The notes: generated by a model not told the origin, from the letters alone. A stretch of DNA of 10,263 nucleotides from Clostridiaceae bacterium (GCA_012727965.1 JAAYFZ010000196.1:1-10263); one strand, 5' to 3'; positions 1 to 5,759 are shown, counted from the first letter of the stretch. Translations and numbers: made by a program.

Positions 1-59
1 AAGGTGTGTGCCTTCCTTTTTTACCACCCGATATAAATCTCCGTTACTTTTTGCATTAC

Positions 60-296
60 TCATATGCGTTTTCTTGCCCTCACTTTCGGCTTAATCAAGT
101 CGTAGCTGTTGCCGACCATCCTCTTTATTTCTGTCTCTGGTACATCACCACCGATGGTTACCGTGTTCCAATGGGTTTTATTCATATGGTAGGCGGGAGT
201 TACATCTTCAAATACCTGCCGAAGGAAATCCGCTTCGAACGGATTGCATTTCAGATTGACGCACAGTTTTCCGTTCAGCTCGTAATCAGCAAATAC
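60..296 (-). pseudogene. MmcQ/YjbR family protein, 5'-truncated remnant
   Basis: This stretch encodes 78 residues that match the C-terminal two thirds of the MmcQ/YjbR family, small proteins with a CyaY-like fold often annotated as DNA-binding. The family hallmarks are visible: ELNGKLCVNLKC, FEADFLRQVFEDVTPAYHMNK, HWNTV, a GGDVPETEIKRM stretch and a terminal SYDLIKPK before a TGA stop. The N-terminal part of a normal protein of about 110 to 120 residues is absent and there is no start codon. The reading frame begins immediately after the TAA of the upstream ATPase gene and is in the same frame as it. I infer that an insertion or deletion placed the ATPase gene here and removed the 5' end. Stop-codon readthrough would fuse the two, but I see nothing supporting that. 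The family assignment is from motif recognition only. Confidence 0.75.
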
Positions 297-1487
297 TTAC
301 CGATTTAACCACTGTGCAATATCAATGATTTGAATTCCCTCATACTGATACTGTTCGTGTCTTGTTCTCGCAATTAAGAGCTTTGGGTATGCATCTTTTA
401 TTTTAAGTAGAGAATCAACTTCTCTTTCAAAGGTCTTTTCATTAGAAATATCATCGGAAACCTGAATATAAATCTTTTCATTTTGCTTGACTGCCACAAA
501 ATCAATCTCTTTTTTGTAAAGCACCCCTACATAGATTTCATAGCCTCTTCTCATTAGTTCAAGTGCGACAATATTCTCCATCACCCTGCCGTAATCAAGA
601 TTTCGAGTGCCTAATTTCGCAAACCTGAAAGCATGGTCGCTTAGATAATATTTTTGGTTAGACGTCAAATATTTCTTCCCACGGATGTCATATCTCCTAA
701 CCTGATAAAATGCAAAAGCATTACACAAGTAATCCAGATAGGAACCGACTGTCTTATGATTTATTGAATCCATACTTTTCGTAAGGGTATCTGCAATTTT
801 TCTTGATGAAGTCAAATTCGATATATTATCCATCATAAAGTCTGCAATCTTATCCATCAATGCAATATTCCGTATTTTGTACTTCTGTCTGATATCCCGC
901 AAAATAAGCGTATCAAATATATCTGCGAGATATTTATACTTTTCCTCCGACTCTTTATACAAGTATGATCCTGACATGCCACCTTCTTTGATGTAGGCAT
1001 CAAAAGCAGATTGGAGATCTGAAGTTCCATAGTAACTTAAGTACTCAGAAAAAGAAAATGGATACACTTCTATTTCATAGGTACGACCTGTAAACAACGT
1101 AGCTAGGTCACTACTCAACAAGAATGCATTTGAGCCAGTAACGTAAATATCATATTTCCCAGTAGAATGCAGGCTGTTAATAGTGAGTTCAAACTGTTCA
1201 CACATTTGCACTTCATCAATAAATACATAATTTGATTTTTTACGATCAAATTTATCTTCTATATAATCATTAAGCGCATGATACTCTTTTAGAGCTTCAA
1301 ACTTCAATTGAGTAAGATCGATGTAAATAATATTTGAATCCGTTTCATGTTCCTCAATCCAATCAATGTACTCTTCCAATAGTTTCGATTTGCCTGACCT
1401 GCGGATCCCCGTTATCACTTTTATATCAGGGGTCCCTTTTAAACTGATTAACCTGTTCAAGTATGTTTCTCTACCAATTAGCTTCAT
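297..1487 (-). CDS. AAA_14/DUF4143 family ATP-binding protein
   Basis: A 396-residue P-loop ATPase of the large AAA_14 plus DUF4143 family, common in anaerobic bacteria and archaea and of unknown cellular role. The Walker A motif GIRRSGKS is at residues 27 to 34, Walker B NYVFIDEVQ at 86 to 94, and the sensor-like YVTGSNA at 115 to 121. The family segment FTGRTYEIEVYPFSFSEYL follows. The C-terminal half is DUF4143-like, with GRVMENIVALEL near 300 and EIDFVAVKQNEKIYIQV near 327 to 343, a degenerate PD-(D/E)xK arrangement in which the usual final ExK reads QVS. ATG at 1487 is chosen because GGTGGTGAT lies just upstream; an in-frame GTG at 1499 is possible but lies inside that ribosome-binding sequence. 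Length is normal for the family and the ORF is intact. It lies among remnants and looks acquired. Confidence 0.9.
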   Translation of the reverse strand: MKLIGRETYLNRLISLKGTPDIKVITGIRRSGKSKLLEEYIDWIEEHETDSNIIYIDLTQLKFEALKEYHALNDYIEDKFDRKKSNYVFIDEVQMCEQFELTINSLHSTGKYDIYVTGSNAFLLSSDLATLFTGRTYEIEVYPFSFSEYLSYYGTSDLQSAFDAYIKEGGMSGSYLYKESEEKYKYLADIFDTLILRDIRQKYKIRNIALMDKIADFMMDNISNLTSSRKIADTLTKSMDSINHKTVGSYLDYLCNAFAFYQVRRYDIRGKKYLTSNQKYYLSDHAFRFAKLGTRNLDYGRVMENIVALELMRRGYEIYVGVLYKKEIDFVAVKQNEKIYIQVSDDISNEKTFEREVDSLLKIKDAYPKLLIARTRHEQYQYEGIQIIDIAQWLNR

Positions 1488-1507
1488 ATGTATCACCACC
1501 TACACTC

Positions 1508-1535
1508 ATCATATCATTCTATTTCCCGAATTCAA
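1508..1535 (-). promoter_or_regulatory. Predicted sigma-A promoter of the ATPase gene
   Basis: Read on the minus strand, TTGAAT (1530 to 1535) and TATGAT (1508 to 1513) are separated by 16 bases, matching the sigma-A consensus at 4 of 6 and 5 of 6 positions. The -10 box lies about 20 bases upstream of the chosen ATG. The spacer contains one full arm of a perfect inverted repeat, so a protein bound there would block RNA polymerase. The promoter is a prediction from sequence alone. Confidence 0.55.
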
Positions 1536-1564
1536 CTTAATTTTATTTTTGGGAAATAGAATGA
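1514..1564. repeat. Perfect 14 bp inverted repeat at the ATPase promoter
   Basis: The arms TCATTCTATTTCCC (1514 to 1527) and GGGAAATAGAATGA (1551 to 1564) are exact reverse complements separated by 23 AT-rich bases. One arm fills nearly the whole -35/-10 spacer of the predicted ATPase promoter and the other lies about 15 bp upstream of the -35 box. There is no T-run beyond either arm, so an operator with two half-sites is more likely than a terminator. It could alternatively be the end of a mobile unit. Confidence 0.75.
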
Positions 1565-1576
1565 GTTTTATTTTCC

Positions 1577-1651
1577 TTACTTATTTCTAACGTTTTCAAG
1601 CTTAGCCACGCACTCAACATGGCTAAAAGCCTCCGTTGGCAAAACTACCAT
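1577..1651 (-). pseudogene. Short tail fragment, possibly of a TrmA/RlmD-type methyltransferase
   Basis: A 24-codon reading frame with an ATG and a TAA stop contains LPTEAF followed by SHVECVAKLENV. This resembles the extreme C-terminus of class I RNA m5U methyltransferases (RlmD/TrmA), where a proline-rich turn is followed by H-[VL]-E-[TCS]-V-x-L. RlmD homologues are known cargo of clostridial conjugative elements. The frame is open for about 14 more codons upstream with no methyltransferase motif, and there is no ribosome-binding site. It reads as a stranded gene tail, but it is too short to be sure. The same DNA can fold into a hairpin (TTAGCCATG against CGTGGCTAA). Confidence 0.25.
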
Positions 1652-1714
1652 ATAATGATAGAAATGCACACCCCCTGCCCTATTGTTCAACGGTTAAAGG
1701 GTTGGGGGTGTGCA
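1648..1714 (-). terminator. Long stem-loop after the anti-sigma gene, possible intrinsic terminator
   Basis: The arms at 1665 to 1681 and 1698 to 1714 pair over 17 positions with one mismatch and one G-T wobble. The core is TGCACACCCCC against GGGGGTGTGCA, and the loop is 16 bases. On the minus strand the hairpin starts 24 bases after the anti-sigma stop codon and is followed by TTTCTATCATTAT, which is T-rich but not a clean run. A terminator for the sigma/anti-sigma operon is the simplest reading. The loop is almost exactly the 19 bp sequence repeated at 3525, so a repeat-derived palindrome is also possible. Confidence 0.45.
1679..1697 (+). repeat. Left copy of a 19 bp direct repeat flanking the sigma module
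   Basis: CCTATTGTTCAACGGTTAA occurs here and again, identically and in the same orientation, at 3525 to 3543. This copy forms the loop and the top of the stem of the hairpin at 1665 to 1714. A related string, TAGAAATGCACACCC, lies just left of this copy and recurs with one extra A just right of the other copy. Confidence 0.85.
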
Positions 1715-1737
1715 AAGGGGGCTAGAGATGTACATGA

Positions 1738-2694
1738 CTATTTTAAAGATATTCTCTCTCCATCGATAATTATAGCCACAACTTGTTCAGGATCTATAAC
1801 CGAACTAAATACAGCTGTCATTTGCCAGTCGGTGATAATACCATCTTCAAACCCACTTAAGTCAGAAACTTCCGAGATACTCATTGTACTGCCATCATCC
1901 ATTTCAAGTTTAATCCCTGAATTCATCTCCATTAGTGCAGTATTTGAATAAATTGATATGGACAATGGGGTTACCCTGAATATAGAATCACCAATTCTAT
2001 GTTCGACACGATCAGTGTTAGTTTGGCCGGATATGACAATTTGCCAGTCGCCTTCTGCTAAAATGACATTTTGTTGCTCATTATTGTCATTAATAATCGC
2101 ATCTATTGATTTAACAGATAATTTGATCCATTCTGGTGCTTGACCTGAATTGCTAAATTGAAGACATTGGATAAACGAAGCCTTAGCTGGATTACTCCCA
2201 TCATCTATTCGGATAACCGAAGATGCTACACCCCATCCACCTAGATCATCATAAGAAGTATTTATGAAGTGGTTTAGATAGATGTCTGCCGGCAACGAAT
2301 CAGAAATTGGCATTGGCGTAAGGTCTTCACCAATTAATGGTTTACCAGACACTGTATCAAGATCAAAAAGGATAAAATATGTCGAATCATCACCAACAGC
2401 ACTCCTCAATGTAATTCGGTAATCGCCGCACACAATGCTTTCTCCCGGATTTGTAACCAACTCCTGGAAATCTACAATTTTATCAGTATTTATCACAAAA
2501 CCAAGCCAGTCACCTGTAGTTACTTTTGCGGCTAAGGCTGTACCGCTCAATACTAAAATCAAAGCTACGAGAATAGCTGCCGGAGCATGTTTATGTCGTT
2601 TATTGCGCCGTTGTGCCAATTCAATAGTTTTTTCAATAAGATCACGACTTGCCGTTACATTTTCATTCATTCTTCTATAGCTGTCTTCAAACAT
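1738..2694 (-). CDS. Membrane-anchored anti-sigma factor, DUF4179-like
   Basis: A 318-residue protein with a short charged cytoplasmic N-terminus (1 to about 36, MFEDSYRRMNENVTASRDLI then basic RRNKRHKH), one membrane segment (about 38 to 56, APAAILVALILVLSGTALAA) and a long, mostly beta-rich outer domain. This is the layout of ECF anti-sigma factors carrying a DUF4179-type extracytoplasmic region. They bind their sigma factor with the N-terminal segment and release it on an envelope signal. The ATG is preceded by GGAGGAGGA with a 6-base gap and lies 28 bases inside the sigma gene, implying translational coupling. No zinc-binding HxxxCxxC motif is visible, so it is not a classical ZAS protein. 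The signal sensed and the release protease are unknown. The gene is intact and the context strongly supports the role. Confidence 0.8.
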   Translation of the reverse strand: MFEDSYRRMNENVTASRDLIEKTIELAQRRNKRHKHAPAAILVALILVLSGTALAAKVTTGDWLGFVINTDKIVDFQELVTNPGESIVCGDYRITLRSAVGDDSTYFILFDLDTVSGKPLIGEDLTPMPISDSLPADIYLNHFINTSYDDLGGWGVASSVIRIDDGSNPAKASFIQCLQFSNSGQAPEWIKLSVKSIDAIINDNNEQQNVILAEGDWQIVISGQTNTDRVEHRIGDSIFRVTPLSISIYSNTALMEMNSGIKLEMDDGSTMSISEVSDLSGFEDGIITDWQMTAVFSSVIDPEQVVAIIIDGERISLK

Positions 2695-3176
2695 ACCGAA
2701 TCCTCCTCCATAAGTAAAGACAAACGCTCGCGAGCTCTTGTTAATTGTGTTCTAATGGTCGATGGTCTTTTCCCAAGAAGTTCAGAAATTTCATCAGTCG
2801 AGTAGCCCTCATAGTAATAAAGGTGAATGACTATACGATACTTCTGTGGGAGCTGTTGCAAAATTTCGGCAAGGTAGAGGTCATCTGGATCTGTGAGGGT
2901 TATTTCCCCCTTCATCTCAACCACATTGCGTTTCCAAAATGATGTTAACTCACTTTTAGCGCAATTGATTGTCACACGAATAAGCCATGCCTTTTGGTGA
3001 TCATCACTCTCAAAAGCCGAGTCTTTTTTCATGTATTTCAGGAAAACCTCCTGAAATATGTCGTCAGCATCAAATTTGTTACGACAATAAGAATAGGCCA
3101 ACCTGTATACCATGTCGCCAAATTCATGAATCACTTCCTCAAGTTCCATAACTGTGCACAACTGCTTATTTCCCAT
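2667..3176 (-). CDS. ECF RNA polymerase sigma factor (sigma-70 family)
   Basis: A 169-residue protein with only regions 2 and 4, as expected for an extracytoplasmic-function sigma factor. Region 2 spans about 14 to 85 and contains DADDIFQEVFLKYMK (36 to 50, core RNA polymerase and -10 recognition). Region 4 spans about 105 to 152, with LPQKYRIVIHLYYYEGYSTDEI and a helix-turn-helix ending RPSTIRTQLTRARERL. The ATG at 3176 is firmly set by AAAGGAGG nine bases upstream. The 3' end overlaps the anti-sigma gene by 28 bases, so the two form an operon. A candidate ECF promoter lies 34 to 57 bases upstream of the start, which suggests autoregulation. Regulon and inducing stress cannot be read from the sequence. 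Confidence 0.93.
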   Translation of the reverse strand: MGNKQLCTVMELEEVIHEFGDMVYRLAYSYCRNKFDADDIFQEVFLKYMKKDSAFESDDHQKAWLIRVTINCAKSELTSFWKRNVVEMKGEITLTDPDDLYLAEILQQLPQKYRIVIHLYYYEGYSTDEISELLGKRPSTIRTQLTRARERLSLLMEEDSVCLKTAIEE

Positions 3177-3209
3177 CAGGCTTGACCTCCTTTCACTAGT
3201 AATACTTTT

Positions 3210-3233
3210 GACGAGCCTGAAATGCTACAGTTC
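3210..3233 (-). promoter_or_regulatory. Candidate ECF-type autoregulatory promoter of the sigma operon
   Basis: On the minus strand GAAC (3230 to 3233, within AAAGAAC) is followed after exactly 16 bases by CGTC (3210 to 3213, then AAAA). ECF promoters typically have an AAC-containing -35 element and a CGTC or CGTA -10 element about 16 bases apart, and ECF sigma genes usually drive themselves. The predicted transcript start lies about 25 bases upstream of the sigma ATG, leaving room for its Shine-Dalgarno sequence. The two elements are short, so chance remains possible. Confidence 0.45.
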
Positions 3234-3246
3234 TTTCAAAAATAAT

Positions 3247-3468
3247 TTATTCGTGATCGAGAATCATCAACTTATATGGCACATAACGTTCATCCTCATT
3301 CAATAATGGCTTGAGCATCGTTGATTTCGATTTTGTTACCTAATCCTCTGTTGTAACCAAATGCGATCCGTTTTTGAATTATATCTGTCATATGCTATTT
3401 CTCCCATACCCGTTTAGTGTCAGTAAATCGATTAGCCGTTTATATGCAATACAATGACACCGCAAAGA
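3247..3468 (-). pseudogene. Three overlapping short frames, possible serine-recombinase remnant
   Basis: In order of transcription: a 26-codon frame without a start (3468 to 3388) ending RLIDLLTLNGYGRNSI; a 31-codon frame (3391 to 3296) that starts with ATG overlapping the first stop as ATGA, has GGGAGAAATAGC in front, and reads MTDIIQKRIAFGYNRG then NKIEINDAQA; and a 23-codon frame (3318 to 3247) ending NEDERYVPYKLMILDHE. The second resembles the start of the recombinase domain of large serine recombinases, where an R-I-P-F-G-Y-type turn precedes a G-K-I-x-I-x-x-x-E-A segment. The frame changes and stops suggest a decayed gene or gene pair. The similarity is short and was judged by eye, so alternatives are open. 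Confidence 0.28.
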
Positions 3469-3524
3469 TCAATCTACCAATTTTGAATAGCATCACCAAG
3501 GAAATTCGACTGAACAACGATTTG

Positions 3525-3543
3525 CCTATTGTTCAACGGTTAA
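3525..3543 (+). repeat. Right copy of the 19 bp direct repeat flanking the sigma module
   Basis: Identical to 1679 to 1697 and in the same orientation; the spacing between copy starts is 1846 bp and the segment between them contains the whole sigma/anti-sigma operon. Unlike the left copy, this one is not part of a long hairpin. TAGAAAATGCACACCC follows it after two bases. Confidence 0.85.
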
Positions 3544-3714
3544 CATAGAAAATGCACACCCTATCCATTGCCAAACGATTTGCCAAGCCAAAAGCTACTT
3601 TGAAAGGGAAATTTGGTTGATGCTCCCTGAAATTATCATATTGATAACACCCACTTTTTTCCCTCGTGTTTATTCTCCTGATTCGAAAAGGCTTGTAATA
3701 TTGGCATTTTGAGC

Positions 3715-3771
3715 TAAATAAAATTAAACAGACCCTTGATAGAAAACATAATCATTCTATCAAAAATCTGT
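3715..3771 (-). terminator. Intrinsic terminator of the tRNA-Leu gene
   Basis: The arms at 3728 to 3744 and 3755 to 3771 pair as a 9 bp stem (TTGATAGAA with TTCTATCAA) plus an outer 5 bp stem (ACAGA with TCTGT), separated by a 3 by 3 internal loop; the apical loop has 10 bases. On the minus strand the hairpin is followed by TTTAATTTTATTT. It starts about 10 bases after the tRNA CCA end, as expected for the end of a tRNA transcript. Confidence 0.75.
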
Positions 3772-3781
3772 CCACTTATCT

Positions 3782-3865
3782 TGGTGCGGATGACAGGACT
3801 TGAACCTGCATGCTCATCGCACTGGAACCTAAATCCAGCGTGTCTGCCAATTCCACCACATCCGC
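3782..3865 (-). tRNA. tRNA-Leu (anticodon UAG)
   Basis: On the minus strand the 84-base gene begins GCGGATG and ends CATCCGC plus discriminator A and an encoded CCA, giving a perfect 7 bp acceptor stem. The D-arm region reads TGGTGGAATTGGCAGACA. The anticodon arm is CTGGA, loop TTTAGGT, TCCAG, giving anticodon TAG. A class II long variable arm follows, and the T arm carries GGTTCAAGTCC. Its own promoter lies upstream and a terminator downstream, so it can be made independently of lepA. Its 3' end faces the accessory region. Confidence 0.96.
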
Positions 3866-3870
3866 ATATT

Positions 3871-3899
3871 CGACCGGTAATAATCTGTCTGCCCGGTCG
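3871..3899 (-). other. Stem-loop in the tRNA-Leu 5' leader
   Basis: CGACCGG (3871 to 3877) and CCGGTCG (3893 to 3899) form a perfect 7 bp stem with a 15-base loop, five bases ahead of the mature tRNA 5' end. In the precursor it would sit in the roughly 40-base leader removed by RNase P. Its position suggests a leader structure or processing aid. No T-run makes it a minus-strand terminator. Confidence 0.5.
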
Positions 3900-3913
3900 T
3901 TTTGACCTGTTTA

Positions 3914-3942
3914 ATTATACGTAGACGAACCGTTTTCGTCAA
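3914..3942 (-). promoter_or_regulatory. Near-consensus sigma-A promoter of tRNA-Leu
   Basis: TTGACG (3937 to 3942) and a perfect TATAAT (3914 to 3919) are exactly 17 bases apart on the minus strand. The -35 box begins 6 bases past the lepA stop codon. The predicted transcript starts near 3907, about 42 bases before the mature tRNA. This is the strongest promoter match in the window, fitting for a stable RNA gene. Confidence 0.85.
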
Positions 3943-3947
3943 TGCTG

Positions 3948-5759
3948 TTATTCGTCTAATTTTAGTACGCTCATGAAGGCTTCCTGAGGCACTTCTACAT
4001 TGCCGACCTGACGCATTCTCTTCTTGCCATCTTTCTGCTTCTCGAGCAGCTTCTTCTTACGAGTGATATCACCACCGTAGCACTTGGCAAGTACATCTTT
4101 TCGGAATGCTCTGACAGTTTCGCGTGCGATAACTTTGCCGCCTATACATGCTTGCACAGGAATCTCAAACTGATGTCTGGGGATATTGTCCTTTAGCTTT
4201 TCTGCCATACGTCTGGCTCTGGCATATGCCTTCTCACGATGAACAATAAATGATAGCGCGTCAACAACTTCATTGTTAAGCATTATATCTAGCTTAACCA
4301 GATCTGATTTAAGATATTTTTTAAACTCATAATCAAGAGAAGCATAGCCTCTGGTCTTGGATTTAAGCGCGTCGAAAAAATCATAGATGATTTCATTGAG
4401 CGGCATTTCATAGTGCAGCATTACTCTGGATACGTCCAAATATTCCATATTAATATAAGTGCCGCGGCGTTCCTGACATAGCTCCATGATAGCGCCGACA
4501 TAGTCTTTTGGCGTCATAATGGTGGCGTTAACGATCGGCTCTTCCATACTATCAATTTCAGATGGATCCGGCATATTGGTCGGATTATCGAGCCATGAAG
4601 CTTCACCGTCAATTTTATTGAGACGATAAACAACAGAAGGAGCCGTTGAAATCAGTTCAAGCTGGAACTCGCGCTCAAGACGTTCCTGTACAATTTCATA
4701 ATGCAGCAATCCAAGAAAACCACAGCGGAAGCCGAAGCCAAGAGCAGCTGAGGTTTCAGCCTCAAAAGAAAGCGCAGCATCATTTAGCTGCAGCTTCTCA
4801 AGAGCATCACGCAGATCAGGATAACGGGCACCATCAGTAGGATAGAGACCGCAAAACACCATCTGTCGTACTGGCTTATAGCCGGGCAGTGTTTCTTGTG
4901 CCGGGTCATCTGCCTGGGTTATTGTATCGCCAACCGCAGTGTCACGTACATTTTTGATGCTTGCTACGATATAACCGACATCTCCTGCCAACAGTTCCTT
5001 CGCAGGCTGCATTTCGCCAGGACGGAAATAGCCCAGTTCATTGACAATAAATTCCTTACCGGTATGCATCATCTTAATACGATCATTAAGACGGACAGAA
5101 CCTTCTTTGACATTTATGTGTACGATGACACCCTTATAGCTGTCATATTTGGAATCAAATACCAAGGCACGCAACTGCTTGTTCTCGTCGCCCTGTGGAC
5201 ATGGCAAATATCTAACAATCTTTTCAAGAACATCTCTGATGTTGATATTGCTTTTAGCTGAAATCTCCGGTGCATAGCTGGCATCGAGACCGATTACATC
5301 CTCGATTTCTCTTCTGACAACATCAGGCTGAGCCGAAGGCAAGTCGATCTTATTGATTACAGGCAGAATTTCCAGATCTGAATCTAGTGCCAAATAAACA
5401 TTGGCCAAGGTCTGAGCTTCAATTCCCTGAGCTGCATCAACAACTAATACAGCTCCGTCACATGCGGCCAGGGTTCTTGATACCTCATAGTGGAAATCGA
5501 CATGGCCTGGTGTATCGATAAGATTCAGGGTATAGAACTGTCCATCATCGGCCTTATAGGTCATGCGAACTGCTTGAGCCTTGATGGTAATCCCGCGCTC
5601 ACGCTCGAGGTCCATATTGTCCAGGACCTGACTATGCATCTCACGCAAAGTCAAGACACCGGTTTGTTCGATCATTCGGTCAGCAAGCGTAGACTTGCCG
5701 TGATCTATGTGAGCAATAATACAGAAATTTCTAATTAGTTTCTGTCTCTCGGATGGCAT
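3948..5759 (-). CDS. lepA: Elongation factor 4 (LepA), ribosome back-translocation GTPase
   Basis: A 603-residue translational GTPase of normal family length. G motifs are all present: AHIDHGKST (16 to 24), RGIT (55 to 58), DTPGH (82 to 86), NKID (136 to 139) and SAK (167 to 169). The LepA-specific C-terminal domain is intact, with KDVLAKCYGGDITRKKKLLE and a KKRMRQVGNVEVPQEAF tail. LepA binds the ribosome, associates with the membrane, and acts on stalled or mistranslocated ribosomes and in small-subunit assembly. An in-frame TAG sits two codons upstream of the ATG, so the start cannot be earlier. The AAGGAG at 5773 to 5778 is 13 bases away, an unusually long gap, and an out-of-frame ATG (5770) encoding an 11-codon peptide lies between. 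It follows lepB after 97 bases and is probably in the same operon. Confidence 0.98.
   Translation of the reverse strand: MPSERQKLIRNFCIIAHIDHGKSTLADRMIEQTGVLTLREMHSQVLDNMDLERERGITIKAQAVRMTYKADDGQFYTLNLIDTPGHVDFHYEVSRTLAACDGAVLVVDAAQGIEAQTLANVYLALDSDLEILPVINKIDLPSAQPDVVRREIEDVIGLDASYAPEISAKSNINIRDVLEKIVRYLPCPQGDENKQLRALVFDSKYDSYKGVIVHINVKEGSVRLNDRIKMMHTGKEFIVNELGYFRPGEMQPAKELLAGDVGYIVASIKNVRDTAVGDTITQADDPAQETLPGYKPVRQMVFCGLYPTDGARYPDLRDALEKLQLNDAALSFEAETSAALGFGFRCGFLGLLHYEIVQERLEREFQLELISTAPSVVYRLNKIDGEASWLDNPTNMPDPSEIDSMEEPIVNATIMTPKDYVGAIMELCQERRGTYINMEYLDVSRVMLHYEMPLNEIIYDFFDALKSKTRGYASLDYEFKKYLKSDLVKLDIMLNNEVVDALSFIVHREKAYARARRMAEKLKDNIPRHQFEIPVQACIGGKVIARETVRAFRKDVLAKCYGGDITRKKKLLEKQKDGKKRMRQVGNVEVPQEAFMSVLKLDE

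Larger units (their letters stand above)
3177..3727. other. Gene-poor, apparently decayed spacer between sigma gene and tRNA-Leu
   Basis: About 550 AT-rich bases with no convincing intact gene. The end nearest the sigma gene holds its ribosome-binding site and candidate promoter. The centre (3247 to 3468) carries three short minus-strand frames that may be recombinase remnants. One 19 bp direct repeat lies at 3525, and AACGATTTGCC is repeated at 3515 to 3525 and 3573 to 3583. From about 3600 to 3710 I see only short frames without ribosome-binding sites. Confidence 0.6.

Noticed and set aside
6..308. Plus-strand 100-codon ORF
   Set aside because: It is the antisense of the YjbR remnant, which has clear family motifs on the minus strand, and it has no recognisable similarity itself.
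1514..1564. Inverted repeat as a bidirectional terminator
   Set aside because: The stem is AT-rich with a 23-base loop and no T-run on either side, and it coincides with a promoter.
1679..1714. Possible tRNA fragment, because TTCAACGGTTAA looks like a D-arm
   Set aside because: No anticodon or T arm follows in either copy, and the left copy is in a different hairpin; the resemblance is too short.
1619..1951. Plus-strand 110-codon ORF containing PIVQRLKGWG, echoed by LPIVQRL in a plus-strand frame near 3520
   Set aside because: The shared peptide is simply the 19 bp repeat read in one frame; most of the ORF is antisense to the anti-sigma gene and has no ribosome-binding site.
3443..3547. Plus-strand 34-codon frame starting at an ATG near 3445
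   Set aside because: No Shine-Dalgarno sequence, no recognisable family, and it ends inside the repeat; treated as chance.
1..3781. CRISPR array or complete insertion sequence
   Set aside because: Only two-copy repeats are present, with no regular spacing, and there is no transposase ORF or matched terminal repeats around one.
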